Below, piece by piece: positions 4,813 to 11,742 of a DNA stretch of 12,061 nt (position 1 is its first letter; the number at the start of each line of letters is the position of its first letter). The notes under the pieces were generated by a model that worked only from the letters and a program-made list of their open reading frames with translations, was not told the origin of the DNA and searched no databases. The DNA comes from Syntrophomonadaceae bacterium. Lineage in GTDB: Bacteria; Bacillota; Dethiobacteria; DTU022. The stretch spans positions 1 to 12,061 of the forward strand of contig PWMM01000015.1 in assembly GCA_003558195.1 (NCBI GenBank), read 5' to 3'. A program made the translations under genes and the position numbers.

Positions 4813-6966
4813 GAGGTTATCCTGGCAGAAAAGGCCGGTTTTTGCTCCGGTGTTAATAGGGCGGTAAATCATCTCCTCGATCAAGCTGCCCGCTATGGGA
4901 GCGGATCCACTTTAGGGCCCCTTGTTCATAATGAAGAAGTGGTTGATTATTTAAAAAAACGCTCCATTATCTCCGTGGAGAGACCTGAAGATGCCCGGGG
5001 ATCCTTTCTGGCAATCCGTACTCATGGGGTAACACCTGAGTTGTTGGGTCGTCTGTATAAACTTAAAAATTTCACTATTATTGATTTGACCTGTCCGAGG
5101 GTGCAAAGAGTCCAAAAGAAAGCGGCTCAGCTTCGAGAAATGGGTTATAAAGTCATTATTTTTGGTAATGCCGATCACCCGGAAGTAAAAGGCTTGATGG
5201 GGTGGGCCGGAGGAGATGCCACAGTTATTTCATCAATTACAGAGCTTAGAGACCTGGTTGTTGAACCCCCAGCAGGGTTAATTGCTCAAACTACCAGTGA
5301 TCCTGAGCTTTATGAAGAAGTAAAGCATATTTTTAAAGCAAAGAACCCGGAAAGTGAGGTTTACGACACCCTGTGTCCTGAAACAAAGCTGCGGCAGGGT
5401 GAGATAATTAATTTGGCACAGAGGGTTGAAGCGCTGATTGTAGTAGGCAGTGGATCCAGCGCTAATACAAAAGCCCTTTATGATTGCTGTCGGCAGTTAA
5501 AACCATCCTGCCGGATAACTAATGCAAGGGAGTTGCCGCAAATATTCACAGAGCGTTACAAATCTTTCGCTATAACAGCAGGAGCGTCAACTCCCCCGTT
5601 GACGATTAAGGAGGTCGTGGAGAGTATGGAGAATGAGAATTTAGATGTAAAGAATGAAGAAGAATTTGATTTTGATGTAGAAATTAAGGTGGCCCAGGTC
5701 GGTGAACAGGTAACCGGCAAAGTTGCCCGGGTCGCCGAGGAAGAAGTCTATGTTGATATCGGTGCAAAAACCGAAGCGATTCTTCCTCTATCAGAAGTTC
5801 ATCTGGACAAAGATCAAGGATTGACTGATCTTTTTACTCCGGAGGATGACATTGAGGTAACTGTCCTGGAAACAGATGAGCAGGAAGGCAAGGTAATTGT
5901 CTCTCATAAACGATTGGCCAGGGACAAACGTATCAATGAAATTGAGCAAGCTCACAGTGAAGAAACAATAATCGAAGGTATTGTTAAACAAGTAGTATCA
6001 GCCGGTTTAGTTGTCGACCTGGGTTCTGGGGTGGAAGGTTTTATGCCCGGTTCCCTGGTAGATATTAAATTTATTCCCGATTTCAACGAATTTAAAGATC
6101 AAGCTATTCAGTTCAAGGTGATCGAGTTTAACCGGGAAAGAGGTAAGATAATCCTGAGCCGTAAAATAATTCTAGAAGACGAAGCTGCTAAAAAGAAAGA
6201 AGAAACCCTTCAATCCCTCGAAGTAGGATCAACAATTACCGGAACCGTTAAAAGACTTACAAATTTTGGTGCTTTTGTTGATGTAGGCAATATTGACGGA
6301 TTGGTTCATATTTCTGAGCTGGCCTGGGAAAGGGTAGAGCATCCCAGTGAAGTGTTAAAAAATGGTGAGCAGGTTGAAGTAAAAATACTGGAAGTTATAC
6401 CTGAGAAAGAACGGATCAGCTTAAGTATCCGTAAAACCCAGCCTGATCCATGGAGCAGGGCAGTTGAAGAACTGGAAAGCGGTCAAATAATTAATGGTAA
6501 AGTAACGCGCCTGGTTAATTTTGGTGCATTTATTGAGTTAAAAACTGGTGTTGAAGGCCTGGCTCATATTTCTCAATTGGCTGATTACCATGTTAACCAT
6601 CCATCAGAGGTTCTTACTGAAGGAGAAGAAGTAGAAGTTAAAATCCTGGAAGTGAAACCCAAGGCAAAAAGAATTAGCTTAAGTATTAAAGACGCAAAAG
6701 GAACTACTGTGTCCTCTGAACAAACTGAAATTACTGAAGAAGAAGATGGCAGTGTAACCCTGGGTGATGTTTTTGGCAACTTGTTTGAGAACGGTGAAAT
6801 GGAGCAGGAGCAGGAAAAGTCGGCTGATGCTGATAACTATGAGCAGCAATCTTTAGAAGAACAGGCTCAAGAGCAAGATCAAGATGAGCTGATCGATGAA
6901 GATAGCAGTTCCCGGGCAGAAACTGAAGAACAGGAACAAAGCGAAGAAGAAGATAAAGAAATATAA
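4810..6966 (+). CDS. ispH: Fused IspH (HMBPP reductase) and four-domain S1 RNA-binding protein
   Basis: Residues 1 to about 272 are 4-hydroxy-3-methylbut-2-enyl diphosphate reductase, the last MEP-pathway enzyme, which makes IPP and DMAPP with a 4Fe-4S cluster. Its three cluster cysteines are C12 (GFCSGV), C95 (DLTCPRV) and C189 (TLCPETKLRQ). Substrate residues H40, H72, H123, E125, S217, N219 and S260 (GASTPP) are also visible, so it should be active. After an acidic linker come four S1 domains (about 297-369, 385-452, 471-541, 557-627), as in Firmicute RpsA-like proteins such as YpfD. An acidic Glu/Gln-rich tail runs from 634 to 718. The start is TTG 4810, giving 718 residues. Such fusions are known in Clostridia and annotated as IspH/RpsA. 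The frame is continuous, with no frameshift at the junction. A strong internal ribosome binding site lies at the junction (see separate entry). The gene is followed by a strong terminator. Confidence 0.95.
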   Translation: MEVILAEKAGFCSGVNRAVNHLLDQAARYGSGSTLGPLVHNEEVVDYLKKRSIISVERPEDARGSFLAIRTHGVTPELLGRLYKLKNFTIIDLTCPRVQRVQKKAAQLREMGYKVIIFGNADHPEVKGLMGWAGGDATVISSITELRDLVVEPPAGLIAQTTSDPELYEEVKHIFKAKNPESEVYDTLCPETKLRQGEIINLAQRVEALIVVGSGSSANTKALYDCCRQLKPSCRITNARELPQIFTERYKSFAITAGASTPPLTIKEVVESMENENLDVKNEEEFDFDVEIKVAQVGEQVTGKVARVAEEEVYVDIGAKTEAILPLSEVHLDKDQGLTDLFTPEDDIEVTVLETDEQEGKVIVSHKRLARDKRINEIEQAHSEETIIEGIVKQVVSAGLVVDLGSGVEGFMPGSLVDIKFIPDFNEFKDQAIQFKVIEFNRERGKIILSRKIILEDEAAKKKEETLQSLEVGSTITGTVKRLTNFGAFVDVGNIDGLVHISELAWERVEHPSEVLKNGEQVEVKILEVIPEKERISLSIRKTQPDPWSRAVEELESGQIINGKVTRLVNFGAFIELKTGVEGLAHISQLADYHVNHPSEVLTEGEEVEVKILEVKPKAKRISLSIKDAKGTTVSSEQTEITEEEDGSVTLGDVFGNLFENGEMEQEQEKSADADNYEQQSLEEQAQEQDQDELIDEDSSSRAETEEQEQSEEEDKEI
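5608..5628 (+). promoter_or_regulatory. Internal ribosome binding site and in-frame ATG at the IspH/S1 junction
   Basis: AAGGAGGT at 5608-5615 is a perfect Shine-Dalgarno match, and ATG 5626-5628 follows 10 nt later in the same frame as the fusion. Initiation here would give a 446-residue stand-alone S1 protein beginning MENENLDVKNEEEF. An in-frame GTG at 5617 is too close to the site to be used. The sequence also encodes the ordinary IspH end (IKEVVESM), so the match could be chance. Confidence 0.5.
5698..6690 (+). repeat. Four tandem S1 (OB-fold) RNA-binding domains
   Basis: The repeats lie at roughly 5698-5916, 5962-6165, 6220-6432 and 6478-6690. Each follows the pattern G-x-V-x-x-(long strand)-G-A-F/V-V-D-(6-8)-G-(F/L)-hydrophobic, ending in a V/I-L-S-x-K/R strand. 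Domains 3 and 4 are closest to each other: both have RLxNFGAF, a (V/A)HIS box, HPSEVL, VEVKILEV and RISLSI. They are canonical RNA-binding S1 motifs. Domains 1 and 2 are more divergent, as in S1 proteins generally, where the first two contact the ribosome rather than RNA. Confidence 0.9.
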
Positions 6967-7042
6967 GCGGTATATATAGTTTGGTTCTTACCAGCCAAAA
7001 GATTACTGAACGATCATGTAAACCAGTTTCTCACCTTGCATG
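6967..7042 (+). other. 3' untranslated leader to the ispH::rpsA terminator
   Basis: These 76 bases contain a small alternative hairpin: TTTGG (6980-6984) can pair with CCAAA (6995-6999), or TGGT (6982-6985) with ACCA (6990-6993). I see no ORF, promoter or known RNA family. Confidence 0.4.
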
Positions 7043-7068
7043 GGACGAACTCTTCGTTCGTCCTTTTT
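7043..7068 (+). terminator. Strong Rho-independent terminator after ispH::rpsA
   Basis: GGACGAAC (7043-7050) pairs perfectly with GTTCGTCC (7056-7063) over 8 bp around the 5-nt loop TCTTC, directly followed by TTTTT (7064-7068). It ends the trpS-to-ispH::rpsA block and separates it from the DUF512-der operon. Confidence 0.93.
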
Positions 7069-7260
7069 ATTGCACTGCGAGATTTATTTTTTAGGTGCAA
7101 TTGGAAAAATAGTAATTTAGGGCTAGCTAAATTTTTAATGAATCGGCATAAGAGGCCGGCAAGTATAGTATTTAACAAACAGATATGGCATCTAAAAGAT
7201 TTACAGGTCAATCCGCTAAAAAAGATCCAAGCGATTATTTTTTAAAGTCGAGGATTAGCA
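7069..7260 (+). other. Intergenic region presumed to hold the promoter of the DUF512-der-plsY operon
   Basis: This region lies between the terminator and the next start. Two inverted repeats stand out: ATTGCAC (7069-7075) with GTGCAAT (7095-7101), 19-nt loop; and AATTTAG (7114-7120) with CTAAATT (7127-7133), 6-nt loop, followed by TTT. Promoter candidates are weak: TATAGT (7164-7169) without a -35 box, and TTAACA (7172-7177) with TAAAAG (7193-7198) at a short 15-nt spacing. No conserved riboswitch or small protein gene is recognised. Confidence 0.4.
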
Positions 7261-8616
7261 ATGACTATTAAAAAAGGCTGTGTTATAAGCCAGGTTAGCC
7301 CCGGTTCACCGGCTGAAAAAGCCGGTATTAAAGCAGGGTGGAAACTGCTCAGGATTAATAACCAGGATCTAGGCGATATAATTGATTTTAAGATCGCTGA
7401 ATCTGATACAAGACTAACCTTGCTGGTGATGACGGGGCAGGGTTATTTGCGCCGTATAAAAATAAATAAACAGGTAGCTACTGCGCTGGGCTTGCATTTT
7501 GATCCGCCAACTATTGAACCGGTAAAAAATTGCAGGAATAAGTGTATATTTTGTTTCATTGACCAGAACCCACCGGGTTTAAGAGCACCTCTTTATCTCA
7601 AGGATGATGATTATCGCCTATCCTTTCTTTATGGGAACTTTATTACTTTAAACAGCCTGAGCGATCAAGAGATAACCAGGATCATACACCTGCAGTTAAG
7701 TCCTCTATATGTTTCTATTCAAACTACCAATCCTGCCTTGAGAGAAACCATGTTTAACTCCAAGGAGGCAGCGAAAGGCCTGGTGAATTTAAAAAAGCTT
7801 ACCAGGGCAGGAATTGGTATTCATGCCCAGGTAGTGCTTTGTCCCGGCTATAATACCGGTACAGAACTGGATAAAACAATCCAGGACTTGTACAATTTAG
7901 GTTCAAATATACTTAGCATAGCACTTGTACCGGTCGGCCTGACCGGTTACCGGGATGGCCTTAAAAACTTACGCCAGTTCTCTGACGTGGAAGCTGACAG
8001 CTTGATTCAACGAGTTACCTTAATGCAAAGCGAATTCTTAAAAAAAAGCGGTAGCCGTTTTGTTTTTTTAGCTGATGAGTTCTATAACCTGGCTGGTTTA
8101 CCATTGCCGCCTGAAGATGATTATGAAAATTATCCGCAAATGGAAAATGGTGTTGGTATCGCTCGCCATTTTTTGGAGCAGTTAAAAGATCTCTCTTCAG
8201 GATTAATAGACAGGCTGCCGCGTAGTATTACCATAACCATAATATCAGGTCTTGCCGCCAGGCCACAGATCCAGGAAATGATAAACATATTAAAACAAAT
8301 TAAAGGCTTAACGGTCCAGGCAGTTTTTGCGAGCAACTATCTATTTGGGAAGAATGTAACAGTTAGTGGCCTGCTGTCCGGAAAGGATTTAATCAAGGCC
8401 ATGGAAGGGAAAAAGGCTGGCGATGCAGTATTTATACCTGGTATAATGCTGAAAGATAACAGTGAACTATTTTTAGATAACTTAACTTTAAATGATCTTG
8501 CAAAGGCTTTTCAGGCTCCAGTAAAGGCTGTAAGCAACCCGCAACAAATTATAGATTTCTTAAGATCGTTATCCGCTAACCCGGAAACTGACCATAAAAG
8601 GGGACCAAATAAATGA
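7261..8616 (+). CDS. PDZ / radical-SAM / DUF512 protein of unknown function
   Basis: Cytoplasmic protein of the DUF512 family (TIGR03279-like), whose reaction is not known to me. Residues 1 to about 60 form a small PDZ-like domain (SQVSPGSPAEKAGIKAGWKL). CRNKCIFCFIDQNPPGLR begins at residue 91 and carries a CX3CX2C cluster (C91, C95, C98) as in radical-SAM enzymes, so a 4Fe-4S cluster and S-adenosylmethionine chemistry are inferred. The DUF512 part includes ADEFYNLAGLPLPPEDDYEN (271-290), ENGVG, and NYLFGKNVTVSGLLSGKDL. At 451 residues it is near the usual family length. ATG 7261 follows CGAGGA (7249-7254) at good spacing. Its stop overlaps the der start as ATGA, giving translational coupling. 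In Firmicutes this family is commonly beside der, suggesting a role linked to ribosome or RNA maturation, but that is inference. Confidence 0.9.
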   Translation: MTIKKGCVISQVSPGSPAEKAGIKAGWKLLRINNQDLGDIIDFKIAESDTRLTLLVMTGQGYLRRIKINKQVATALGLHFDPPTIEPVKNCRNKCIFCFIDQNPPGLRAPLYLKDDDYRLSFLYGNFITLNSLSDQEITRIIHLQLSPLYVSIQTTNPALRETMFNSKEAAKGLVNLKKLTRAGIGIHAQVVLCPGYNTGTELDKTIQDLYNLGSNILSIALVPVGLTGYRDGLKNLRQFSDVEADSLIQRVTLMQSEFLKKSGSRFVFLADEFYNLAGLPLPPEDDYENYPQMENGVGIARHFLEQLKDLSSGLIDRLPRSITITIISGLAARPQIQEMINILKQIKGLTVQAVFASNYLFGKNVTVSGLLSGKDLIKAMEGKKAGDAVFIPGIMLKDNSELFLDNLTLNDLAKAFQAPVKAVSNPQQIIDFLRSLSANPETDHKRGPNK

Positions 8617-9944
8617 ACGAAAATATTATTGCCATAGTTGGACGCCCAAATGTTGGCAAATCTACCCTTTTTAATCGACTTGTCTCATCCAGAACAGCGA
8701 TTGAAGAAAAAGTTCCGGGTGTAACCAGGGATCGTCTTTATGGTTTATTTGAATGGCGGAATCGCAGCATGGTAGTAATAGATACGGGCGGGATCACTTT
8801 TGGCGATGATGATCAACTAACTTCCCAGGTTCAAAAACAAGTTAATCTTGCCATTGAAGAAGCACAGGTTATATTATTTTTGCTGGACGGCAGGGAAGGA
8901 CTTACCGCGCTTGATGAAGAAATTGCCCTGATGTTACGGCGCACTGCGAAAACAGTTTTGCCGGTTGTGAACAAACTGGATATTTTATCAAAAGAAGACC
9001 AGCGCTATGAGTTTTTCAGTCTTGGTTTTGGCGAACCAAGGGCTATATCTGCCAATCATGGCCGGGGAATAGGCGATCTACTCGATCAAATCTATGACTT
9101 ACTGCCGGCTTCTTCTACCAATGATGCTCTTGATTTAGATGACATTATCAAAATTGCCGTGATTGGTAGGCCCAATGTAGGCAAATCATCAATGATCAAT
9201 GCTCTACTGGGGAAAGAAAGGGTTGTCGTTAGCCAGCTGCCCGGTACTACCAGGGAAGCGGTAGATACTCCTTTTACGTATAAGGATCAACCCTGCCTGT
9301 TAATCGATACAGCCGGTATTAGGCGTAAAAGCAAGGTTAAAGATGCAGTTGAGTATTATAGCGTGCTTCGCTCCCTCAAAGCGGTACAGCGTGCTGATAT
9401 CACTCTTCTGCTGGTAGATGGGAAGACGGGGGTTACCGAACAAGACCAGCGGTTAGCCGGTTATGCTCATGAGGCAGGTAAAGGTTTAATTATTGTTGTT
9501 AACAAATGGGACCTGTTGCGAGGGCAGGAAAATGTCCACCAGGACTTTGTAGATACCCTGAAACGCAAGTTTAGCTTTGCTTCATATGCACCGCATCTTT
9601 TTATTTCCGCCCTGACAGGCTGGCGCCTTGATAAACTTTTTCCTTTAATCATGCAAGCCTGGCAGGAGCAACATAAACGGATCCCAACTGCCTTGCTAAA
9701 TGAATTGTTACAAGATGCCCTTACCGTAAACCCGCCTTCTCCGGTTAAAGGTAAAAGGGTTAAGATTTTTTACGCTACCCAGCCGGAAGTAAAACCACCT
9801 AGATTTATATTTTTTGTCAATGAACCTGCTTTAATCCATTTTTCCTACCGGCGGTATCTAGAGAACCGGCTGCGAGAGGCTTTTAATTTCAAGGGCACGC
9901 CAATTGTAGTGATTTTCAAAAAAAGAGATAGGAGAGGTGATTGA
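8613..9944 (+). CDS. der: Ribosome assembly GTPase Der (EngA), double G-domain
   Basis: Essential GTPase that acts on the 50S subunit late in ribosome assembly. The 443-residue protein has two complete Ras-like G domains in tandem. G domain 1: P-loop GRPNVGKST (10-18), GVTRDR, DTGG (57-60), NKLD (120-123), SAN (146-148). G domain 2: GRPNVGKSS (185-193), GTTREAVD, DTAG (232-235), NKWD (297-300), SAL (342-344). A KH-like RNA-binding domain follows (about 360-443, including FYATQPEVKPPRFIFFVNEP). All nucleotide-binding motifs are intact. ATG 8613 overlaps the DUF512 stop by 4 nt, with AAAAGGGGA (8596-8604) as the ribosome binding site inside the upstream gene. plsY starts one base after the stop. 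Confidence 0.97.
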   Translation: MNENIIAIVGRPNVGKSTLFNRLVSSRTAIEEKVPGVTRDRLYGLFEWRNRSMVVIDTGGITFGDDDQLTSQVQKQVNLAIEEAQVILFLLDGREGLTALDEEIALMLRRTAKTVLPVVNKLDILSKEDQRYEFFSLGFGEPRAISANHGRGIGDLLDQIYDLLPASSTNDALDLDDIIKIAVIGRPNVGKSSMINALLGKERVVVSQLPGTTREAVDTPFTYKDQPCLLIDTAGIRRKSKVKDAVEYYSVLRSLKAVQRADITLLLVDGKTGVTEQDQRLAGYAHEAGKGLIIVVNKWDLLRGQENVHQDFVDTLKRKFSFASYAPHLFISALTGWRLDKLFPLIMQAWQEQHKRIPTALLNELLQDALTVNPPSPVKGKRVKIFYATQPEVKPPRFIFFVNEPALIHFSYRRYLENRLREAFNFKGTPIVVIFKKRDRRGD

Positions 9945-9948
9945 GATG
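9930..9948 (+). promoter_or_regulatory. Ribosome binding site for plsY inside the der 3' end
   Basis: AGGAGAGGTGAT at 9930-9941 is a near-consensus Shine-Dalgarno. ATG 9946 is correctly spaced from it. The in-frame GTG at 9937 lies within the site itself, so ATG 9946 is the better start. Confidence 0.75.
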
Positions 9949-10533
9949 CCATACCTGATCTTTATTGCAGCCTATTTACTGGGGTCGCTCCCTTTTGGCT
10001 ATATTATAACAAAAATTGTCCATAAAAAAGATATCAGGGATTTTGGCAGCGGGAATATAGGGGCAACCAATGTTCTCAGGGTTTACGGACCCCGTTCGGC
10101 AATTCCCGTTTTTGTTTTAGATTTGTTAAAAGGGTTAGTTGCAGTTCTAATTGCTAAAGAAGTAACTGATATTCCGGCTGTTTACCTGACAGCCGGTTTT
10201 CTGGCGATGTTTGGACACAGTTTCCCAGTATATCTCAAGTTCCGGGGGGGGAAAGCAGTCGCTACATCGATAGGAGTCTTAACTGTCTTATCATGGCCGG
10301 TTACCCTGGTTGTTCTTGCCAGTTTTTTGCTGATAGTTTATTTAAGCCGTTATGTTTCAATGGGCTCTATTACGTCGATGGCACTACTACCCCTTGCTTT
10401 CTGGGTGCTGGGCTTTTCTTTTCCTTACATTATTTTCGGAATAGCTACTGCGTTACTTGTTGCCATCAGGCATCATGAAAACATTGGCCGGCTTTTAAAG
10501 GGAACAGAATCCAAATTGGGGAGAAAGAGTTGA
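9946..10533 (+). CDS. plsY: Acyl-phosphate:glycerol-3-phosphate acyltransferase PlsY
   Basis: Integral membrane enzyme that transfers an acyl group from acyl-phosphate (made by PlsX) to glycerol-3-phosphate, giving lysophosphatidate. The 195-residue protein is hydrophobic, with several predicted membrane spans starting at residue 2. It has the three PlsY motifs: SGNIGATNVLRVYG (35-48), GHSFPVYLKFRGGKAVA (90-106), and HHENIGRLLKGTE (176-188). The usual second Gly-rich motif reads GGKGVAT; here it is GGKAVAT. The codons for RGG in this motif form a run of eight G (10244-10251). The gene starts one base after der and ends 6 nt before the HD gene. In many Clostridia gpsA and spoIVA follow plsY; neither is present here. 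plsC in the first block encodes the next enzyme. Confidence 0.95.
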   Translation: MPYLIFIAAYLLGSLPFGYIITKIVHKKDIRDFGSGNIGATNVLRVYGPRSAIPVFVLDLLKGLVAVLIAKEVTDIPAVYLTAGFLAMFGHSFPVYLKFRGGKAVATSIGVLTVLSWPVTLVVLASFLLIVYLSRYVSMGSITSMALLPLAFWVLGFSFPYIIFGIATALLVAIRHHENIGRLLKGTESKLGRKS

Positions 10534-10539
10534 TTAATA

Positions 10540-11742
10540 GTGCTTAGAAAAGAATTGCTGGAATTATTATTCGAAGCGGCCAGCATACAACGCTGGAATG
10601 ATCATATTCGGCCTGAGCAGTTTAGTGAACTGGATAAACAGGCGCACAAGATGTTATATGCTTACGTTCTGGGTAAAATTGAAGAAGCTGATCATGGCAC
10701 AGAACTTAACTGGCAGCACCTGATTGAAGGCGGGCTGTTTGAATTTTTCCACCGCATAGTTCTTACTGACATCAAACCGCCTGTTTACTATAAATTGATG
10801 GCTGAAAAAGGTCCCCAGCTGAACAGATGGGTGCTGGAAAAATTGGCCAGTAAAGTTCCCGGGTTAAATGAATCTAAACCTGGCATCATTAGTTTGATGG
10901 AAGAATACCTTAACCTGTCCGGCCGGGAAAGCATTGAAAAAAGAATTTTACAGGCAGCCCATTACCTGGCCACTAATTGGGAATTCAAAATCATTTATCG
11001 TTTAAATGAGGGCCTTTATGGCCTGGAAGATACTAAGGCCGCCATTGCAAACCAGATCGAAGAACACTACGATTTAGCAGGAGTACAGAAGCTGGCCCTG
11101 GGCAAAAAAACAAGCAATTTTCTGGACCTGGTCGGGCAGTTGCGTTTTCAACAGCGCTGGGCACAGGCTCCACGAGTACCTAAAACTTCTGTCCTGGGTC
11201 ATATGTTGATTGTGGCTATGATGAGTTATTTCTGTTCCCTGCAGTTAAATGCCTGTCCGAAGCGACTTTACAATAATTACTTCGCGGCATTATTTCATGA
11301 TCTTCCAGAAGTTTTAACCAGGGATATTGTATCCCCGGTAAAGAGATCTGTAGCCGGCCTTGAAGATATTATCAAGGATATTGAGCGCAGGCAGCTGGAA
11401 GAAAGAATATTTCCATTGCTTCCTGTTGGGTGGCACACTGAACTAAGATATTTTACTGAAGATGAATTTGCCTGTAAAATAACCGACCAGGGAAAGGTTA
11501 AGCTGGTTAGTTCTGAAGAAATTAATATAAATTACAATTATGACTCTTTTTCACCATTAGACGGTGAAATGCTCAAAGCCTGTGATCAGCTGGCAGCCTA
11601 TATAGAGACTTTTCTTTCCATCTCTCATGGAATAAAATCATCCCACCTGGAAGAGGGAAACCGGCAACTTTATAACCGTTATAATAACCAGGTTATCTCC
11701 GGTATAGATTTTGGACGGTTGTTTAGTTATTTTAAGATATAA
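10540..11742 (+). CDS. HD-domain phosphohydrolase, YfbR-like, with degenerate N-terminal copy
   Basis: Predicted metal-dependent phosphohydrolase of the HD superfamily. The C-terminal half (about 195-370) resembles the 5'-deoxynucleotidase YfbR: LRFQQRW, then H221, the HD pair in LFHDLPEVLTRDIVSPVKRS (H253, D254; E257, D262), and a late aspartate D349 in KACDQLAAYIE. These match the metal-binding and catalytic positions of that family, so hydrolysis of a nucleoside monophosphate is a reasonable guess, not shown. The N-terminal half (about 10-165) repeats the pattern (SIQRWNDHIRPEQFSELDKQ, VLTDIKPPVYYK, RILQAAHYLA) without the HD ligands. The protein is soluble, 400 residues. The GTG 10540 start has only a weak ribosome binding site (AAAGAG, 10524-10529) and lies 6 nt after plsY, so it is likely the last gene of the operon. 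No clear terminator follows. Confidence 0.82.
   Translation: MLRKELLELLFEAASIQRWNDHIRPEQFSELDKQAHKMLYAYVLGKIEEADHGTELNWQHLIEGGLFEFFHRIVLTDIKPPVYYKLMAEKGPQLNRWVLEKLASKVPGLNESKPGIISLMEEYLNLSGRESIEKRILQAAHYLATNWEFKIIYRLNEGLYGLEDTKAAIANQIEEHYDLAGVQKLALGKKTSNFLDLVGQLRFQQRWAQAPRVPKTSVLGHMLIVAMMSYFCSLQLNACPKRLYNNYFAALFHDLPEVLTRDIVSPVKRSVAGLEDIIKDIERRQLEERIFPLLPVGWHTELRYFTEDEFACKITDQGKVKLVSSEEININYNYDSFSPLDGEMLKACDQLAAYIETFLSISHGIKSSHLEEGNRQLYNRYNNQVISGIDFGRLFSYFKI

Noticed and set aside
7036..7245. Possible 69-residue + strand ORF in the intergenic region, and a 65-residue - strand ORF at 7014-7211
   Set aside because: Both run through the strong terminator hairpin, lack ribosome binding sites and have no recognisable family features.
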